From contig NW_020653945.1 in NCBI RefSeq assembly GCF_003589595.1, forward strand, positions 8,413,932-8,477,931: a stretch of DNA of 64,000 nucleotides, written 5' to 3'. Position 1 is the stretch's first letter; each line of letters opens with the position of its first letter. A model generated the notes under the pieces. The model searched no databases and was not told the origin of the DNA. It saw only the letters and a list, made by a program, of their open reading frames with translations. The DNA is from Hyposmocoma kahamanoa. Its lineage: Eukaryota; Arthropoda; Insecta; Lepidoptera; Cosmopterigidae. Of the stretch, positions 1-9,888 are shown in pieces. Both the position numbers and the translations under genes were made by a program.

Positions 1-354
1 CGTAAACGCACAAACGATATCATGATGTCACACGAAACTAAAATTAATTCATCTCTACAATTTGCACATTAGTAAATGTCCAGTAAAAACAGGCAGCAAT
101 GTTCGTAAGATTCCTTGATTAAGTCGTAATTAATTAGAAGAATTAAATCAAAACAAATCGTGTACCATCTTGATAGCAACATGTAATCGAGGCGATTCGA
201 TTTGAATAGCAAAGCGGGGCAATTTTTACGCGGGAACGATAGCATCAAGTAATTAACCATGCATTTAGTCGCCCTCGCAAACGATATTCATGTAGTATAA
301 GTGTGTTGAAGTAATACAACTATGTAATGTACTCAAACTGTTATATCTGGCCAA
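1..354. other. AT-rich stretch, no feature recognised
   Basis: AT-rich, without a reading frame resembling a known protein, a tRNA-like box or a long repeat. The non-LTR remnant begins directly after it. Confidence 0.5.
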
Positions 355-360
355 TTGTTA

Positions 361-780
361 TGTACATGGCTCATCAAAGGAGAAATCAGACGGCGTCTCG
401 ACGCATTCGAGATGTGGTGCTACCGTCACATGCTTCGTATCAGCTGGATTCAGAAAGTCAAGAACGAGACATTACTCTTGCGCATTAACACCTCACGCCA
501 GCTGATGCGGACCATCAAGAAGTGCAAAATAACATATCTCGGTCACGTGCTTCGACACGATAGATACCGACTGCTTCAACTTATAATGATGGGAAAGGTT
601 GAAGGCAAGAGACGCGGTGGAAGACATTAAATGTCATGGTTATGCAACATAAAGGAGTAGACAGGAGTCAATAGCGCACCGCAGAACAACTGTTTCGTTA
701 GGTCCGTCCATACAGGTACAAATTTGCTATATTGACGGCCAACATCCAGTAGTGACGAGGCACTTTAAGAAGAAAATGCT
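361..780 (+). pseudogene. Non-LTR retrotransposon reverse transcriptase, C-terminal remnant
   Basis: An open stretch reads through segments such as RRRLDAFEMWCYRHMLRISW, then YLGHVLRHDRY and LLQLIMMGKVEGKRRGGR. This is the usual C-terminal end of endonuclease/reverse-transcriptase proteins of RTE-like non-LTR elements common in insects (family recollection). A stop falls at 628-630. The expected SWL..I motif follows in the same frame and EQLFR, PYRYKFAILTANIQ continue in a shifted frame, so the copy is broken by a stop and frameshifts. The catalytic palm is absent: this is a dead 5'-truncated copy, as target-primed reverse transcription typically leaves. It ends in an AAG/A-rich tract next to SINE-B copy 1. 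The exact clade is not certain. Confidence 0.75.
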
Positions 781-799
781 TCGGAAGGAAAAGCCGCGA

Positions 800-1062
800 C
801 AACTTAACGGTTTGACCAATCGCCTCTCAACGAGTGGCTGTGGGTTTGAATCCGGGCTCACACCTCCGAATTTCTCGGAATTTACGTGCGAAATTTGCCA
901 TGAACTTTTCGGCGAAGAAAAATATCGAGATGAAACCAGCGCGTTGAAGAAGGTTCACAGCCCTCGGAAAACGTGTTAAGTCCTCGACCCGCTTTGCGCC
1001 AGCGTGGCGGACTACGGCCTAAACTATCGCCTGAAAGGAGACCCGTGTAAGCAGTGGGACTA
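800..1062 (+). repeat. SINE-B copy 1 (tRNA-headed)
   Basis: The head has a pol III B-box-like GGGTTTGAATCC at about 846. The body then carries family-typical segments: TTCTCGGAATTTACGTGCG, a CATGAACTTTTCGGCGAAG block, and the AGCAGTGGGAC end. Related copies are at 18.4, 21.7, 25.4 and 39.4 kb. The A-box region (CGGTTTGACC) is degenerate. It abuts the non-LTR remnant upstream. Confidence 0.65.
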
Positions 1063-1230
1063 AATATTAGTTTGCTTTTCCTTTAGTAATTTGGCTTCTG
1101 GATTTTGTTAAGCTGTGATAATAAGGTGGTATTCGGAGTAACAGTCACGCTTTAATAATAAAATACCAGGTGAAGTAACACAACTGTCAGAGAAGAAATT
1201 TAAAAATTACATTAATTAATATAATTATAA

Positions 1231-1370
1231 CTATCGAGTTCTTAGGTTATTGTTACACATAGGAAATGAAACTATTCTTCCGGATTTCAATCGCGTATAT
1301 TTCTTTTTTCAAACAAACCGACGTTTCGGGCCCTTTACAGGTCCCATGGTCACGGTTGACTGAAGTGAAG
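1231..1370 (+). repeat. Repeat F copy (CGTTTCGGG core)
   Basis: It begins TATCGAGTTCTTAGGT, continues with ACACATAGGAAATGAAACTA, a CGCGTATATTT block and TTTTTTCAAACAAACC, and ends at CGTTTCGGGCCCTTTACAGG and CCCATGG. The same string of blocks recurs at 8.6, 9.0, 15.9, 17.8, 40.4 and 41.7 kb. It carries no coding capacity; its class is unknown to me. Confidence 0.6.
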
Positions 1371-1514
1371 TTGAGTGAAGGCATCAACCAGCTATGTCTA
1401 ATATTAATGCAAACCACCCTATTTTTTCACTATAGTTACAAAAGTTATTGTGGACCTTGCGAATTTTTCTGTGTGCTTGTTGCAGATCGTTGTTTTGGTT
1501 TTAAACTACTTTTT

Positions 1515-1606
1515 GCCGTAGCGCCATCTGTGAGAAATCTATGAAAGCTTTTCGTCACTCAGTCAGGTATCTTTACAGCTACCGGCAGCTGACTAGAGAT
1601 GTCGCT
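1515..1606 (-). repeat. SINE-C 5' module, inverted fragment
   Basis: The reverse complement matches the leading module of SINE-C (GCGACATCTCTAGTC.., AGCTGTAAAG, CATAGATTTCTCACAGATGG, GCGCTACGGC). It faces away from the SINE-C tail piece at 1660-1721, so this locus is rearranged. Confidence 0.5.
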
Positions 1607-1659
1607 TTAATAATTGTAATTTTTTTGTTTATTGAACATCACAATGTTTGACCAATATG

Positions 1660-2008
1660 ATATTTTTTTGGAAGACGTTGTTTCGAATCCAGCCGGATCG
1701 AAGGAATTTTTTGTTAGTGTTCTTTTTTTATATAACGCACACACTCGACATAGCCCAGCACCAGAAAAACCCTGAGTCACGGCTGCCATGTACAAACACA
1801 TAGTCAACCACAAATTAAACACCCACACTCACGAGAGAAATAAATGTAGACTACGCAAGTATTTCTCCCGGCCAGGGAATCGAACCTGGGACCTCTGCGT
1901 GGCATGGTAACTGTTCGGCCACGGAGCCAGTTTAAGTTGTTCAATCTTTGTATTAATAAATTATTAAAAGTAGTGCAGTAATTTCACAAAAACAATTAAA
2001 TATCGTGG
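1660..2008 (+). repeat. SINE-C 3' part split by SINE-A
   Basis: The T-arm and tail of SINE-C (GAAGACGTTGTTTCGAATCC, CCGGATCGAAGGAATTTTTT, TTAGTGTTC) stop at 1721. They resume at about 1931 with GTTCAATCTTTGTATTAATA and AGTAATTTCACAAAAA. The intervening 1722-1930 is a minus-strand SINE-A. This gives a relative age: SINE-C was there first. Confidence 0.6.
1722..1930 (-). repeat. SINE-A copy 1 (nested in SINE-C)
   Basis: Read on the minus strand, it has the head CTCCGTGGCCGAACAGTTACC, the B box AGGTTCGATTCCCTGGCC, the ATTTATTTCTCTCGTGAGTG body and a GTGTGTGCGTTATATAAAAAAA tail (runs given in part). The flanks show an imperfect duplication around GAACA(A)CT, consistent with retroposition. Confidence 0.75.
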
Positions 2009-2142
2009 TGGTCAAACAACGTGACGTTCAATAAAGATAAAAATTATAATTAAACCCTTTTAAAATAAAACCAACATCAAAATTTTGCTTTTTTTGCGTT
2101 TTATTGTTATTAGTGTGTTTCATTTTCATTGGATTTACATTT

Positions 2143-2325
2143 ATATGCCAAGTTTTATTGAAATTGGTTAACGGAAAGTGGGTGAAATTCAATAAACCCG
2201 ATTTATCCCCTAATTTGCCACCCTTAGAAATTGATTTCCTTCAAATTTAAATGGGACCACTATTGAGGACGTGGACGTGCTTTCCAACAAAAAAATCATT
2301 AAAATTATTTCACAAATGTAAGAGT
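2143..2325 (-). repeat. Repeat E fragment
   Basis: The blocks GCCAAGTTTTATTGAAAT, GGTTAACGGAAAGTG, CCACCCTTAGAAATTG and TTCAAATTTAAATGGGACCA match the inverse of repeat E at 7.7 and 13.5 kb. Both termini are missing. A perfect short-loop hairpin lies at its edge (2326-2352). Confidence 0.6.
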
Positions 2326-2352
2326 AATCGATGTGTATTTTACACATCGATT
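2326..2352. repeat. Perfect 12-bp hairpin, 3-nt loop
   Basis: Left arm AATCGATGTGTA, loop TTT, right arm TACACATCGATT, with no mismatches. It sits at the decayed end of a repeat E copy. Confidence 0.85.
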
Positions 2353-2683
2353 GTGATATGTGAAAAACTGTATTGAAAATGCGCCAAATAAGAGCTTCTA
2401 CAAGGTTAGTGATTATATTCGAGATACAGATGCATGTAGTTCATCTCCAGAGGCACTTGATGTATTGTAAGACTTACGTATAAGTTGTAATAGTACGGTG
2501 ACAATGTCTTTGTGTATAATAGTTATTAACAACAACACAATATGATTGATTTTTTATCGATTTTTTCAGCGGCACGACAAGAAGTCCGTTAAAACCGAGA
2601 ACAATGGTCTGTATGTAACAAACGTATACAAAATTTCGTGACGTCTGTTGACTCGATCTGCAGTTACTTTATTTTTAATTTAT
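2353..2683. other. No feature recognised
   Basis: AT-rich sequence with no coding similarity or repeat relationship visible elsewhere in the window. Confidence 0.45.
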
Positions 2684-2950
2684 TTATAATACCTATCATG
2701 TAACGGGACGAACAAGTCGTGCGCCTGATGGTAAGTTACACGCCTGTTCATAACAGTTGCAGTGCCACTCAGAGCTTTAAAACGCAAAGATCTGAGGAGC
2801 ATTGCCACTGCGCCCGTCACCCGGTCACACTGAGATATAAATTGACAAGTCCCATGTACTTGTAATTTCGCCAACACCCCTGCCCTTCAAAACCGGAACA
2901 CAGTAATGCTTACATTACTGCTTGGCGGCGGAAATAGGTAAGGTTATGGT
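2684..2950 (-). repeat. R290 repeat copy a
   Basis: Near full-length minus copy of the roughly 290-bp R290 family. It has the A/T-rich tail, CGGGACGAACAAGTCGTGCG, GTGCCACTCAGAGCTTT facing GATCTGAGGAGCATTGCC, and the CAGTAATGCTTACATTACTG hairpin. No protein-coding role is supported, although a spurious frame runs through it. Confidence 0.8.
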
Positions 2951-4000
2951 GGGTATAATTCATTTGGTAAAACGGTCACCCTGGTATGGCACATGTTTGA
3001 TGGCTGACACAGCACTAGTGCCAAACTTTAAAAATAACATGAAATTGATGTCATTTATCTAAACATCTTGTTTTTTGCGAAATGTCTATTACAAAATAAT
3101 CTATGTAATATTCCATTTATAGGAAGCCAACATCTTAATAAGGAAAAAGGATATTATTTCAACTTTTCAAACGTTAATATGGCCCTCGTTGTAAATATCA
3201 CCATCGTTCTGCTTCCCCTCTTTCACTCTCTCTTCTCCAACTTCACTCTTGGCATTCTCTATTCTCTTACTGTTTGTTCTCTTATATTCTTTATTAATTT
3301 AATACGCCTGTGTTCATAATAAAACTTACATTTAGATATACAGTGTACAACAAAAGTATATTAGTAATATTTATGTTAGAAAAGTGAAAGAACATTGCTA
3401 GTAAGCGTGTTTCTTTCACTTTTCAAAACATATCTATCGTCGCTTATTCCTAAAATGTACGGAAAATAAATACAAAGCCAATTTTTAGCTGAAGTTGTTT
3501 AGTATTGTCGAGGCATATTTATATCCCAAAATACATATAACCATATTATTTTGTTACACCATTCAAGTTATGTTTTGCATATTTTTGATGCATGACAGTT
3601 GAACTGCAGTGTATATATTTTATGTCAACTATGTAAATACCTCTAATAACCATTAGCAGAACTAGTGCTTAATAATCTATAACACACTATTATGCTGGCG
3701 TAATCACGCCGCCGCCAACACGAAATGAAATCGCTATGAATGCAAATGTGAGATATGGACTGTGAACAAGGTGGTATTCGTAATAATAATAAGCAATAAG
3801 ACAAGAATTAATTGAGTAATTGATGCAGATTACTATAATTAAATGCGCAGTTTCTTTTATAATCTATTTCTAATTAACGATGAAGAAAACTAGAGCTTTT
3901 AAACGTCTATCTACGTAAATAAAAACCGCATCCTTTTCTGCGGTAGCAGCGGCGGTCCTATTGTTCCAACGGGTGTCTTTTTAAGTGGATGTTAGGACTT
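2951..4000. other. AT-rich stretch with one hairpin
   Basis: No gene is recognised. It contains an inverted repeat at 3379-3392/3411-3424 (GAAAAGTGAAAGAA and its complement, 18-nt loop), which extends outward with one mismatch region. A purine/CAG-rich patch (GCGGTAGCAGCGGCGG) lies near 3940. Confidence 0.45.
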
Positions 4001-4221
4001 GTTCCAATTATGTCCTAATGATTTATTTATCGTTGGACGACAGTCGCGAGTAACCTGTTCCCATATAACGACTATCTGACGCCACTGTGTCGTGGACGTT
4101 TATTTTATCGTTGAACGACTGTCGTGTCTAACTGTTTCCACTAGATCGCGACAACAATTTATCGGTTCACGCTTTGAAGCTGCGATTATTTGTCGTCACA
4201 TTTTTATCCTAATGTTTTATT
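4001..4221. repeat. Degenerate tandem repeat, about 76 bp unit
   Basis: TTTATCGTTGGACGACAGTCG at about 4024 and TTTATCGTTGAACGACTGTCG at about 4102 begin two related units, each followed by an ACCTGTTCCCA/AACTGTTTCCA block. The motif TCCTAATGNTTTATTTA occurs at both outer ends. Internal divergence is high, so the repeat is old. Confidence 0.45.
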
Positions 4222-4392
4222 TAACTGCCTCCGTGGCCATGACACGCAGAGATCCCAGGTTCGATTTCCCGACCGGGAGAAATATTTGTATGGCCTACAT
4301 TTATTTCACTCGAGAGTTTGGGTGTTGTTTGTGTGTGTGTGTGTCCATGGCACTAGGGTTTCCTTAGTGCGGGGCTATAAGTGTGTACGTAA
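4222..4392 (+). repeat. SINE-A copy 2 (internally deleted)
   Basis: It has the AACTGCCTCCGTGGCC head, the B box AGGTTCGATTTCCC, the ATTTATTTCACTCGAGAGTT body and a GTGCGGGGCTATAAGTGTGT end. The anticodon-arm region (GAACGGTTACCATGCCGGAC in other copies) is deleted. A GT microsatellite (about 4330-4343) has grown in the body. Confidence 0.75.
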
Positions 4393-4490
4393 AAAAATTT
4401 AAAAGAAAAATTATATTTTTTGTTTCAATTTACCTAATGGAAAAATCACACAGATTTTTTGACAACTCAACCCGTTACTTTGTTTGAATA

Positions 4491-4710
4491 ACTGACTGCC
4501 TCAGTGGCCGAACGGTTACCATGCCGGACTGCCACACAGAGGTCCCAGGTTCGATTCCCGGGCCGGGAGAAATGTTTGTATGGCTTACATTTATTTCTCT
4601 CGTGAGTTTGGGTGTAATTTGTGGTTGTCTATGTGTGTGTCCATGGCACCCGCGATACAGGGTTTCCCTAGTGCGGGGCTATGTTAAGTGTGTGCGTGTG
4701 CGTTAAAAAA
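4491..4710 (+). repeat. SINE-A copy 3, full-length
   Basis: One of the best-preserved copies. The A-box-like GTGGCCGAACGG and the B box GGTTCGATTCCCGG are intact. The body has TTTCTCTCGTGAGTTTGGGT and GTGTGTCCATGGCACCCGCG, and the tail ends GTGTGCGTTAAAAAATAA. It can serve as the family reference within the window. Transcribed by pol III if active (family knowledge). Confidence 0.85.
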
Positions 4711-5182
4711 TAATATTTACGTTGTATAATAAAGACACTTTTCCTTTTTGGTAGATCAAATTGTTATAAAAGTAGAACTTATCAATTCATACAAATTTAA
4801 ATCATTAGCTTTTTGTTCAATAGACGCAACCTGCGTACATAAATAAAAGCATTATGTCAAATATTTTAATTTGAAATGCACCGACACCAACACACGGCGA
4901 ACTTATTATGCTATCGCTACCTGCATTTAAACAATCAGTTGATGTTATCTCTGGTAGTGCATTAAAGTGAGCAATTTGCTATATTTACGTACATATTAAA
5001 TGTACATACACACAACTGTTAAAACAATTGTTTCTAATTTCTAACAATAAAAATACGTCACCTTTTTTAAATGTGTGTCGTAATTATTGACATCCTTTAT
5101 GTATTATGTACACATTTATCTACAGGAAGGTAGATACTATTTGATAATTGGGTACGTTTCTGTCACAGCGGCCATTGATCGT
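4711..5182. other. No feature recognised
   Basis: AT-rich spacer between SINE-A copy 3 and R290 copy b. No motif or reading frame of note. Confidence 0.45.
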
Positions 5183-5360
5183 TCGGTAGCGGTAGAGCTC
5201 CTTGTGTAAGAGCTTGTCCAGGGATGTACTGCAACCTTACCTATTTCTGCCGCTATGCATAGTACTTTATGTCTCAGGGTGACGGGTACAGGGGCTCTGC
5301 AACAGTTATGGGTACCGCGTGTCCCACCAGGCGCACAACTTGTTCGTTCCATCACTTGTA
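5183..5360 (+). repeat. R290 copy b (internal deletion)
   Basis: It starts GGTAGCGGTAGAGCTCCTTG, contains TTACCTATTTCTGCCGC and TTATGTCTCAGGGTGACGGG, and ends CAGGCGCACAACTTGTTCG. The central hairpin region and part of the CTCAGA stem region are missing compared with copies g and k. Confidence 0.7.
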
Positions 5361-5571
5361 ATAATGATTAGCAGTGGCGATTTTGCCAGACCTAGTAGGC
5401 CCGGGCCTAGAGCGGTCCTATAATCGTGACAAAAATTCACTGATGGTAACAAGAAATAACTCAAAGTACCTAAATATTCTCAAGGTTCACGCACATTATG
5501 GCGGGCCGCACTGCACCGTATCCTCCTAAATCACTTTCGTACGTCTTATGTATAAAATATAGATATGTTAC

Positions 5572-5680
5572 AACTGCCTTCGTGGCCGAACGATTACTAT
5601 GCCGGACTGCCCAAGTTCGATTCCCGGCCCGGGAGAAATACTTGTCTCCCTAGAGCGAGGCTATGTTGAGTGTGTGCGCC
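5572..5680 (+). repeat. SINE-A copy 4 (body deleted)
   Basis: The head AACTGCCTTCGTGGCCGAAC, the B box AAGTTCGATTCCCGG and the end CTATGTTGAGTGTGTGCG are present. The middle of about 100 bp (ATTTATTTCTCTCGTG.. CCATGGCACC) is absent. Confidence 0.7.
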
Positions 5681-5684
5681 CCTG

Positions 5685-5990
5685 ATGTGTACAGAGTACT
5701 AAAACATCCGACCTCAAAAGTTTGTGAAATTACATCTATTCGCCAAGTTTTATTGAAATCGGTTATCGGAAAATGCGCGAAATCGGATTCATCACCTAGT
5801 TTGCCACCGTTAGAGGTGGAATATTTAAATGGGACCAATACTAAGATACCCTCTTTCCAACTAAAAACCAATCATCACAATCGGTTCACAAATACCGTAG
5901 TTATCGCATAAGATACACATAAAAATACAGACGAATTAGGAACCTCCTCTCTTCCTCCTCCTCCTCCCATCCTCCTTTTTTGAAATTGCT
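5685..5990 (-). repeat. Repeat E copy, minus
   Basis: It reads GTACAGAGTACTAAAA, then CCGACCTCAAAAGTTTGTG (the degraded right terminus), CGCCAAGTTTTATTGAAAT, CCACCGTTAGAGGTGGAATA and ATTTAAATGGGACCA, and ends at a run of CCTCCTCCTCC followed by CCTCCTTTTTTGAAATTG. That is the inverse of AACTTCAAAAAAGGAGGAGG. The copy is nearly complete. Confidence 0.7.
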
Positions 5991-7662
5991 TAAAAAAAAC
6001 ACATACAAACAACGCCACATTGAGGAGAGCTTGTTCAATATTTCGTGCTTTGATTTTCATTAAAATTTGATGAAAAATGAAATTCTGAGAATAATATGAT
6101 AGACGTGTAAATATAGCTTTTCAATAGAAGGAAGTATATACTTTTCCTATGGGCAATATTTTTACAAATCAATGGAAAATGTTTGACTGTAAGAAATACG
6201 CAAAAAATAAGACTCATTTGGGTGGGAGTTTAACAATTCCTCCCATGTTATTATCAATCCATCTGTATGACAAGATTCACTTAATTGTTTTATCCTGGGT
6301 AGGTAATATGAATGAAATCCTAGGTCATATGAATGGAATCTATTAAACCCATCAGGAACACTGTTACCGACAACAGTACGCTACGACCCCGATGGTATCG
6401 CGGGCAATTAGCCGTTTATTCTGTCGCCCGCGATCAGTCCACTGCATGCTTTGTGTGCACTTCTCTGTTATTATTTTTTATCGATTTTGTTCATTACTCA
6501 CTCCACCGTTTGTTTAAGACACCTCCATTTGTTTTACTTTGATATGTTGGTTAGTTTTTGATCACGCGCTGTACTCCAAAGCCAAGTAGGAGCATCCATT
6601 GTTTATAAAAGTCGAGAATGAAACTGGGATTCAATAAAGTTATGATAAATAGCATGCAGACATTCATTATAGCAATATGCGCAATTTTGCAACAGTTTCG
6701 ATGTTAAATATGTGTAAATATCATTTAAGCTAATTACAAAATTGGTCTTTGAACTTTTACATTTAAATATGACACGGAATATATATTTTTTTTAATTTCG
6801 GCAATCTCAGTGATTCCACAAATATCAGGCAATCATGTCATTTAGCTTTCCATTTACCCAGTATCGCATCACATAATACGCGCTCATGTTTTTGACAAGC
6901 AAATTGGATAATGCGCGGGAACGGCGCGGGCGCATTGTTCCGTCGTAATGTAACGTCGCGATTGTCAGCGCGCTTTTCGTATTTTAATCTGCCATTTTGT
7001 GAAATTATGGAAATGAAATGGACGTTTCGCGGTTAGCTGCCCCTGGCGGCGGTGCTCAGTGTGTAACACCATTTTGTAATTTTATTGTTCTTCTGACATT
7101 GAATTAGAATTATATAGAGCAGTGGAACTGGCTGGTGTGACCGTGTGACAGAGCTATTAGCTAGCGCATGTAAAGTGAGTAAAAAGTAAGCAACTTGTAA
7201 GTAAAACGCCCATGTTATACTGACTTGTATTAGACCGTTGTAACTGAGAATCGTTACAATCTTCATCTTAGGAAGTTGACGGCTTAGTTTTAACGCTATA
7301 TTTAATCCGTAATAGTAATGTTAAAACGAAAACTGCAGAATAAAAAGTCAGTAAAAATCTATAATGCAGGTAAGTCAGCGGTAATGAGCGCGTGGTATCG
7401 GGCGTTTTGTAGCGCGTAATCGCGATGTTATCTCATCCTCGTCCCCCGCTAAACCCCCCGGAGGTGCTAAGGGGGCTCCCCGCTCGGGCACCGGACCGTA
7501 GCCCCCTCCGGACTCTCGCACCAGTGGGCAATTGCCCACTTAGTTCTGCGGCTTGGACTTGTGTCACTCAATGTAAGATGTAACAGGTATGCTTGATTAA
7601 TAAGCACAAGTAAGCACTAAATGTTCGTCACATGCCTATGTGTGTTTGAATACCCTTATATT
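5991..7662. other. Unique stretch with GC-rich islands
   Basis: No gene is recognised. GC-rich islands stand out in the AT-rich background at about 6360-6450, 6905-6985 (GCGCGGGAACGGCGCGGGCG) and 7440-7550. The last contains a G/C hairpin-forming block (GGGGGCT..AGCCCCC) and a perfect 18-bp palindrome, AGTGGGCAATTGCCCACT, at 7523-7540. Promoter or enhancer DNA, or an unrecognised transposon, are both possible. Confidence 0.4.
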
Positions 7663-7995
7663 TTTAACCGACTTCAAAAAAAGGAGGAGGTTCTCAATAG
7701 GACTGTATGTTTTTTGTATGTATGTTACGCGATAACTCTGAACCTTGCACTCTGGCACTTGTGAACCGATTTTGATAATTCATTTTTTGTTGAAAAGAGA
7801 GTAACCCAATAGTGGTCCCATTTAAATTTGAAGAACATATTCCACCTCTAAGTGTAGCAAACTAGGAGTTGAATACGGTTTCGAAGACTTTCCGGTAACC
7901 GATTTCAATAAAACTTGGTAAATAGATGTAATTCCACGAACTTTTTAGGTACTCTGATTTTTAGTACTGTACTCTATACTGAGATTATTATAGTC
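7663..7995 (+). repeat. Repeat E copy, plus (longest)
   Basis: It starts AACCGACTTCAAAAAAAGGA then GGAGGTTCTCAATAG, and continues through TGTATGTATGTTACGCGATA, GTGGTCCCATTTAAATTTGA and AATAAAACTTGGTAAATAGA. The right GAAGTCGGT terminus is degraded. It is non-coding, and I recognise it as a very common lepidopteran repeat. Confidence 0.75.
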
Positions 7996-8563
7996 CCATT
8001 TAAAAACATACCTAATGCAGTAAAAAATGTACCTAGAAATCATGAAACGAATGTATGTGCTAATCATTACCGTAAAATTCTCAATGAATGATCGAAAACA
8101 ATTTACGGCCCTACTTCACCAAATACAAACAAATTACTATTTTATATATTATATTATTACTAACAAACAAAAACGACTTTTACTGAAAATAAATAGATCG
8201 GCGGCTGATAATTTACGATAATAGTTGCTTCCCACAAAATTTGACGGTTTAATTACCGTACAAACCGACTCCGTTTTTTTTTCGCCGCTATTTTTCTTAA
8301 TTATGAGCAATGAACTTGGATTTTAAGCTTCGTTAAGTCTTGTCAGTTGGAGCTTTTATACGAAAAGACCCGTGAAGTGTAATTAACTTTAACACTCTAC
8401 GTAAATAAATTGCAATCACACACGTATTGGAAATAATTTAAAACAGTGACGAAGTCATTGCTCTTTTGATTTTAATCTATTTTAATTTAAACAAAATTAA
8501 GAAAAGAAATGAAAGAATTGGGAATTTATTTTAAAATCTCCACATTTAAAACTGAATGTAAAC
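7996..8563. other. No feature recognised
   Basis: AT-rich spacer. Reading frames here do not resemble known proteins. Confidence 0.45.
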
Positions 8564-8770
8564 AAGGAAATGAAACCATTTTTACCGGATTTAAATTGCG
8601 TCTATTTGTTTTTTCAAACAAACCCAGTGATTATGGGACCTGTAAAGGTCCTGAAACGTTGTTTTGTATGAAAAAACAAACCAAAGTATACGCGATTTAA
8701 ATGCGGGAAAATAGTTACATTTTTAGTTACACCTATGTGTAACAATCACGAAAACCTAAGAACTCGATAT
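8564..8770. repeat. Repeat F, two copies head to head (foldback)
   Basis: The left half reads GGAAATGAAACCATTTTTAC, CGGATTTAAATTGCG and TTTTTTCAAACAAACC. The right half is its inverse: GAAAAAACAAACCAAAGTAT, CGCGATTTAAATGCGGG, AAAATAGTTACATTTTT, then GTGTAACAATCACGAAAACC and CTAAGAACTCGATA. The centre holds GGGACCTGTAAAGGTCC, itself partly palindromic. The arrangement is a foldback unit of about 200 bp. Confidence 0.65.
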
Positions 8771-8842
8771 GAAACAAAATAAGCTAACACGATTTGCTTT
8801 TGCCTAAAGAAGTAACTTATGTATGTTACCAGGCTAAGAAGT

Positions 8843-8960
8843 CTGTGGCCTAGCGGTTAGCATCATTTGCCTATTCGGGAGGAATAATTTTAAGAAATGT
8901 ACTGTTCCGAATTATTGTGTTCTCAGGTGTTCGAGATTGCTACCCAAAAGAAATGAAATT
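8843..8960 (+). repeat. Possible tRNA-headed SINE fragment
   Basis: GTGGCCTAGCGGTTAGC matches a pol III A box well. GGTGTTCGAGATTGC at about 8928 resembles a B box, but about 50 bp of unrelated sequence separates them more than in a tRNA. No second copy is seen in the window, so the call is tentative. Confidence 0.35.
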
Positions 8961-8984
8961 TATATTTCCGAATCTAGCTTTACG

Positions 8985-9096
8985 GCTAATCCGCGTTATG
9001 GCTGACCATAGGACCTGTAAAGAGTCCGAAACGTTTCTTTAATAACTTAAATATACACGATTCAGATCCGGGAAAGATAGTTTCATTTCCAATTGT
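8985..9096 (-). repeat. Repeat F fragment, minus
   Basis: CTGACCATAGGACCTGTAAA, GAGTCCGAAACGTTTC and GATCCGGGAAAGATAGTTTC, with TTTCC, are the inverse of the F core and left end. The CAAACAAACC block is lost. Confidence 0.55.
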
Positions 9097-9450
9097 CAAA
9101 ATTAGTTCTGGTTGGGCATTTTGTTGAGACCAGTCAATTGGTGAGATTATCCGGCATTTTGTTATACTATTATCACCATATGAAAAATCATTATAGGCGT
9201 GTTTATTAGCAGATATACAGTGACAAAGGTGGGTAAAGTATGACGATGTGCAAAATAATGTCGTAATATAAAACGATTTAAAGTCCAATGTTCTTATAAG
9301 TACCAATCTTCTAACTTCTACCACTACTCAAGTATAAAAGAAAGCCTTTTTAAGTGTATTAATATTCTAACCGACCCGTAGTTGAGTTTACAATCCTTGA
9401 ATTGTAATGGATGTCCTGGTACGTCAGTCACTGATCATAAAACGTACTAT
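9097..9450. other. No feature recognised
   Basis: Unique sequence. A 112-residue minus frame overlaps this stretch and the repeat F piece, and shows no recognisable domain. Confidence 0.45.
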
Positions 9451-9521
9451 TTTATGATACTAAATGACGAGACGAACTATTCGTGCGTCTGATAGTAAGC
9501 GACACGCCTGTTTATAACAGA
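9451..9521 (-). repeat. R290 copy c (3' end only)
   Basis: ATGACGAGACGAACTATTCG, TGCGTCTGATAGTAAGC and ACACGCCTGTTTATAACAG match the 3' 70 bp of R290 in inverse orientation. The copy stops where the non-LTR tail at 9524 begins. Confidence 0.65.
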
Positions 9522-9523
9522 AG

Positions 9524-9664
9524 AAAGGTTATGGAGTGAAATTCCCTGCCTGCAGAATTCATCCCTGAACGTTATTTGTAACTGGGGTCTTTTCAAGGCG
9601 AGAGTGAATAGAATTATTTAGGTGTGCATGCTCCATCGTACTTCATCGTCATTTTTTTGTAATT
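9524..9664 (+). pseudogene. Non-LTR retrotransposon 3' end
   Basis: TGGAGTGAAATTCCCTGCCT, CTTTTCAAGGCGAGAGT and AGGTGTGCATGC match the fuller tail at 45.8 kb, where they encode [11 protein letters not shown] and LFKARVNRH. Only the last 25 or so codons plus the 3' UTR remain, with frame damage. It lies between two R290 copies. Confidence 0.65.
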
Positions 9665-9667
9665 ATA

Positions 9668-9888
9668 GAGACATAGAGTGACGGAACAAAAACTCGTGCG
9701 CCTGGTGATAAGCGACATGCCTGTCCATAACAGTTGCAGTGCCACCCAGTGCTTTAAATCGCAAAGATCTGAGAGGCACAGCCACTGCGTCCGTCACCTT
9801 GAGACAAGCTGACAAGTCCCATGTGCCTGTAATATCACCATCACCCTTGTGTTTCAATACCGAAACGCGGTAATGTGAGCATTAGTAT
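9668..9888 (-). repeat. R290 copy d
   Basis: ACTCGTGCGCCTGGTGATAA, GTTGCAGTGCCACCCAGTGC, AAATCGCAAAGATCTGAG and GGTAATGTGAGCATTAGTA are present. The 5' 70 bp (GAGCTCC.. TTACCTATTTC) are missing. Confidence 0.75.

Noticed and set aside
4500..4575. tRNA gene candidate (A and B boxes present)
   Set aside because: The acceptor stem does not pair properly, no anticodon arm closes, and eight related copies carry the same 3' body: a SINE head.
4521..4706. Open frame repeated at 4.2, 4.5 and 60 kb with VSLVRGY-like ends
   Set aside because: It lies wholly within SINE-A copies; the shared peptide is repeat sequence read through, not a gene.
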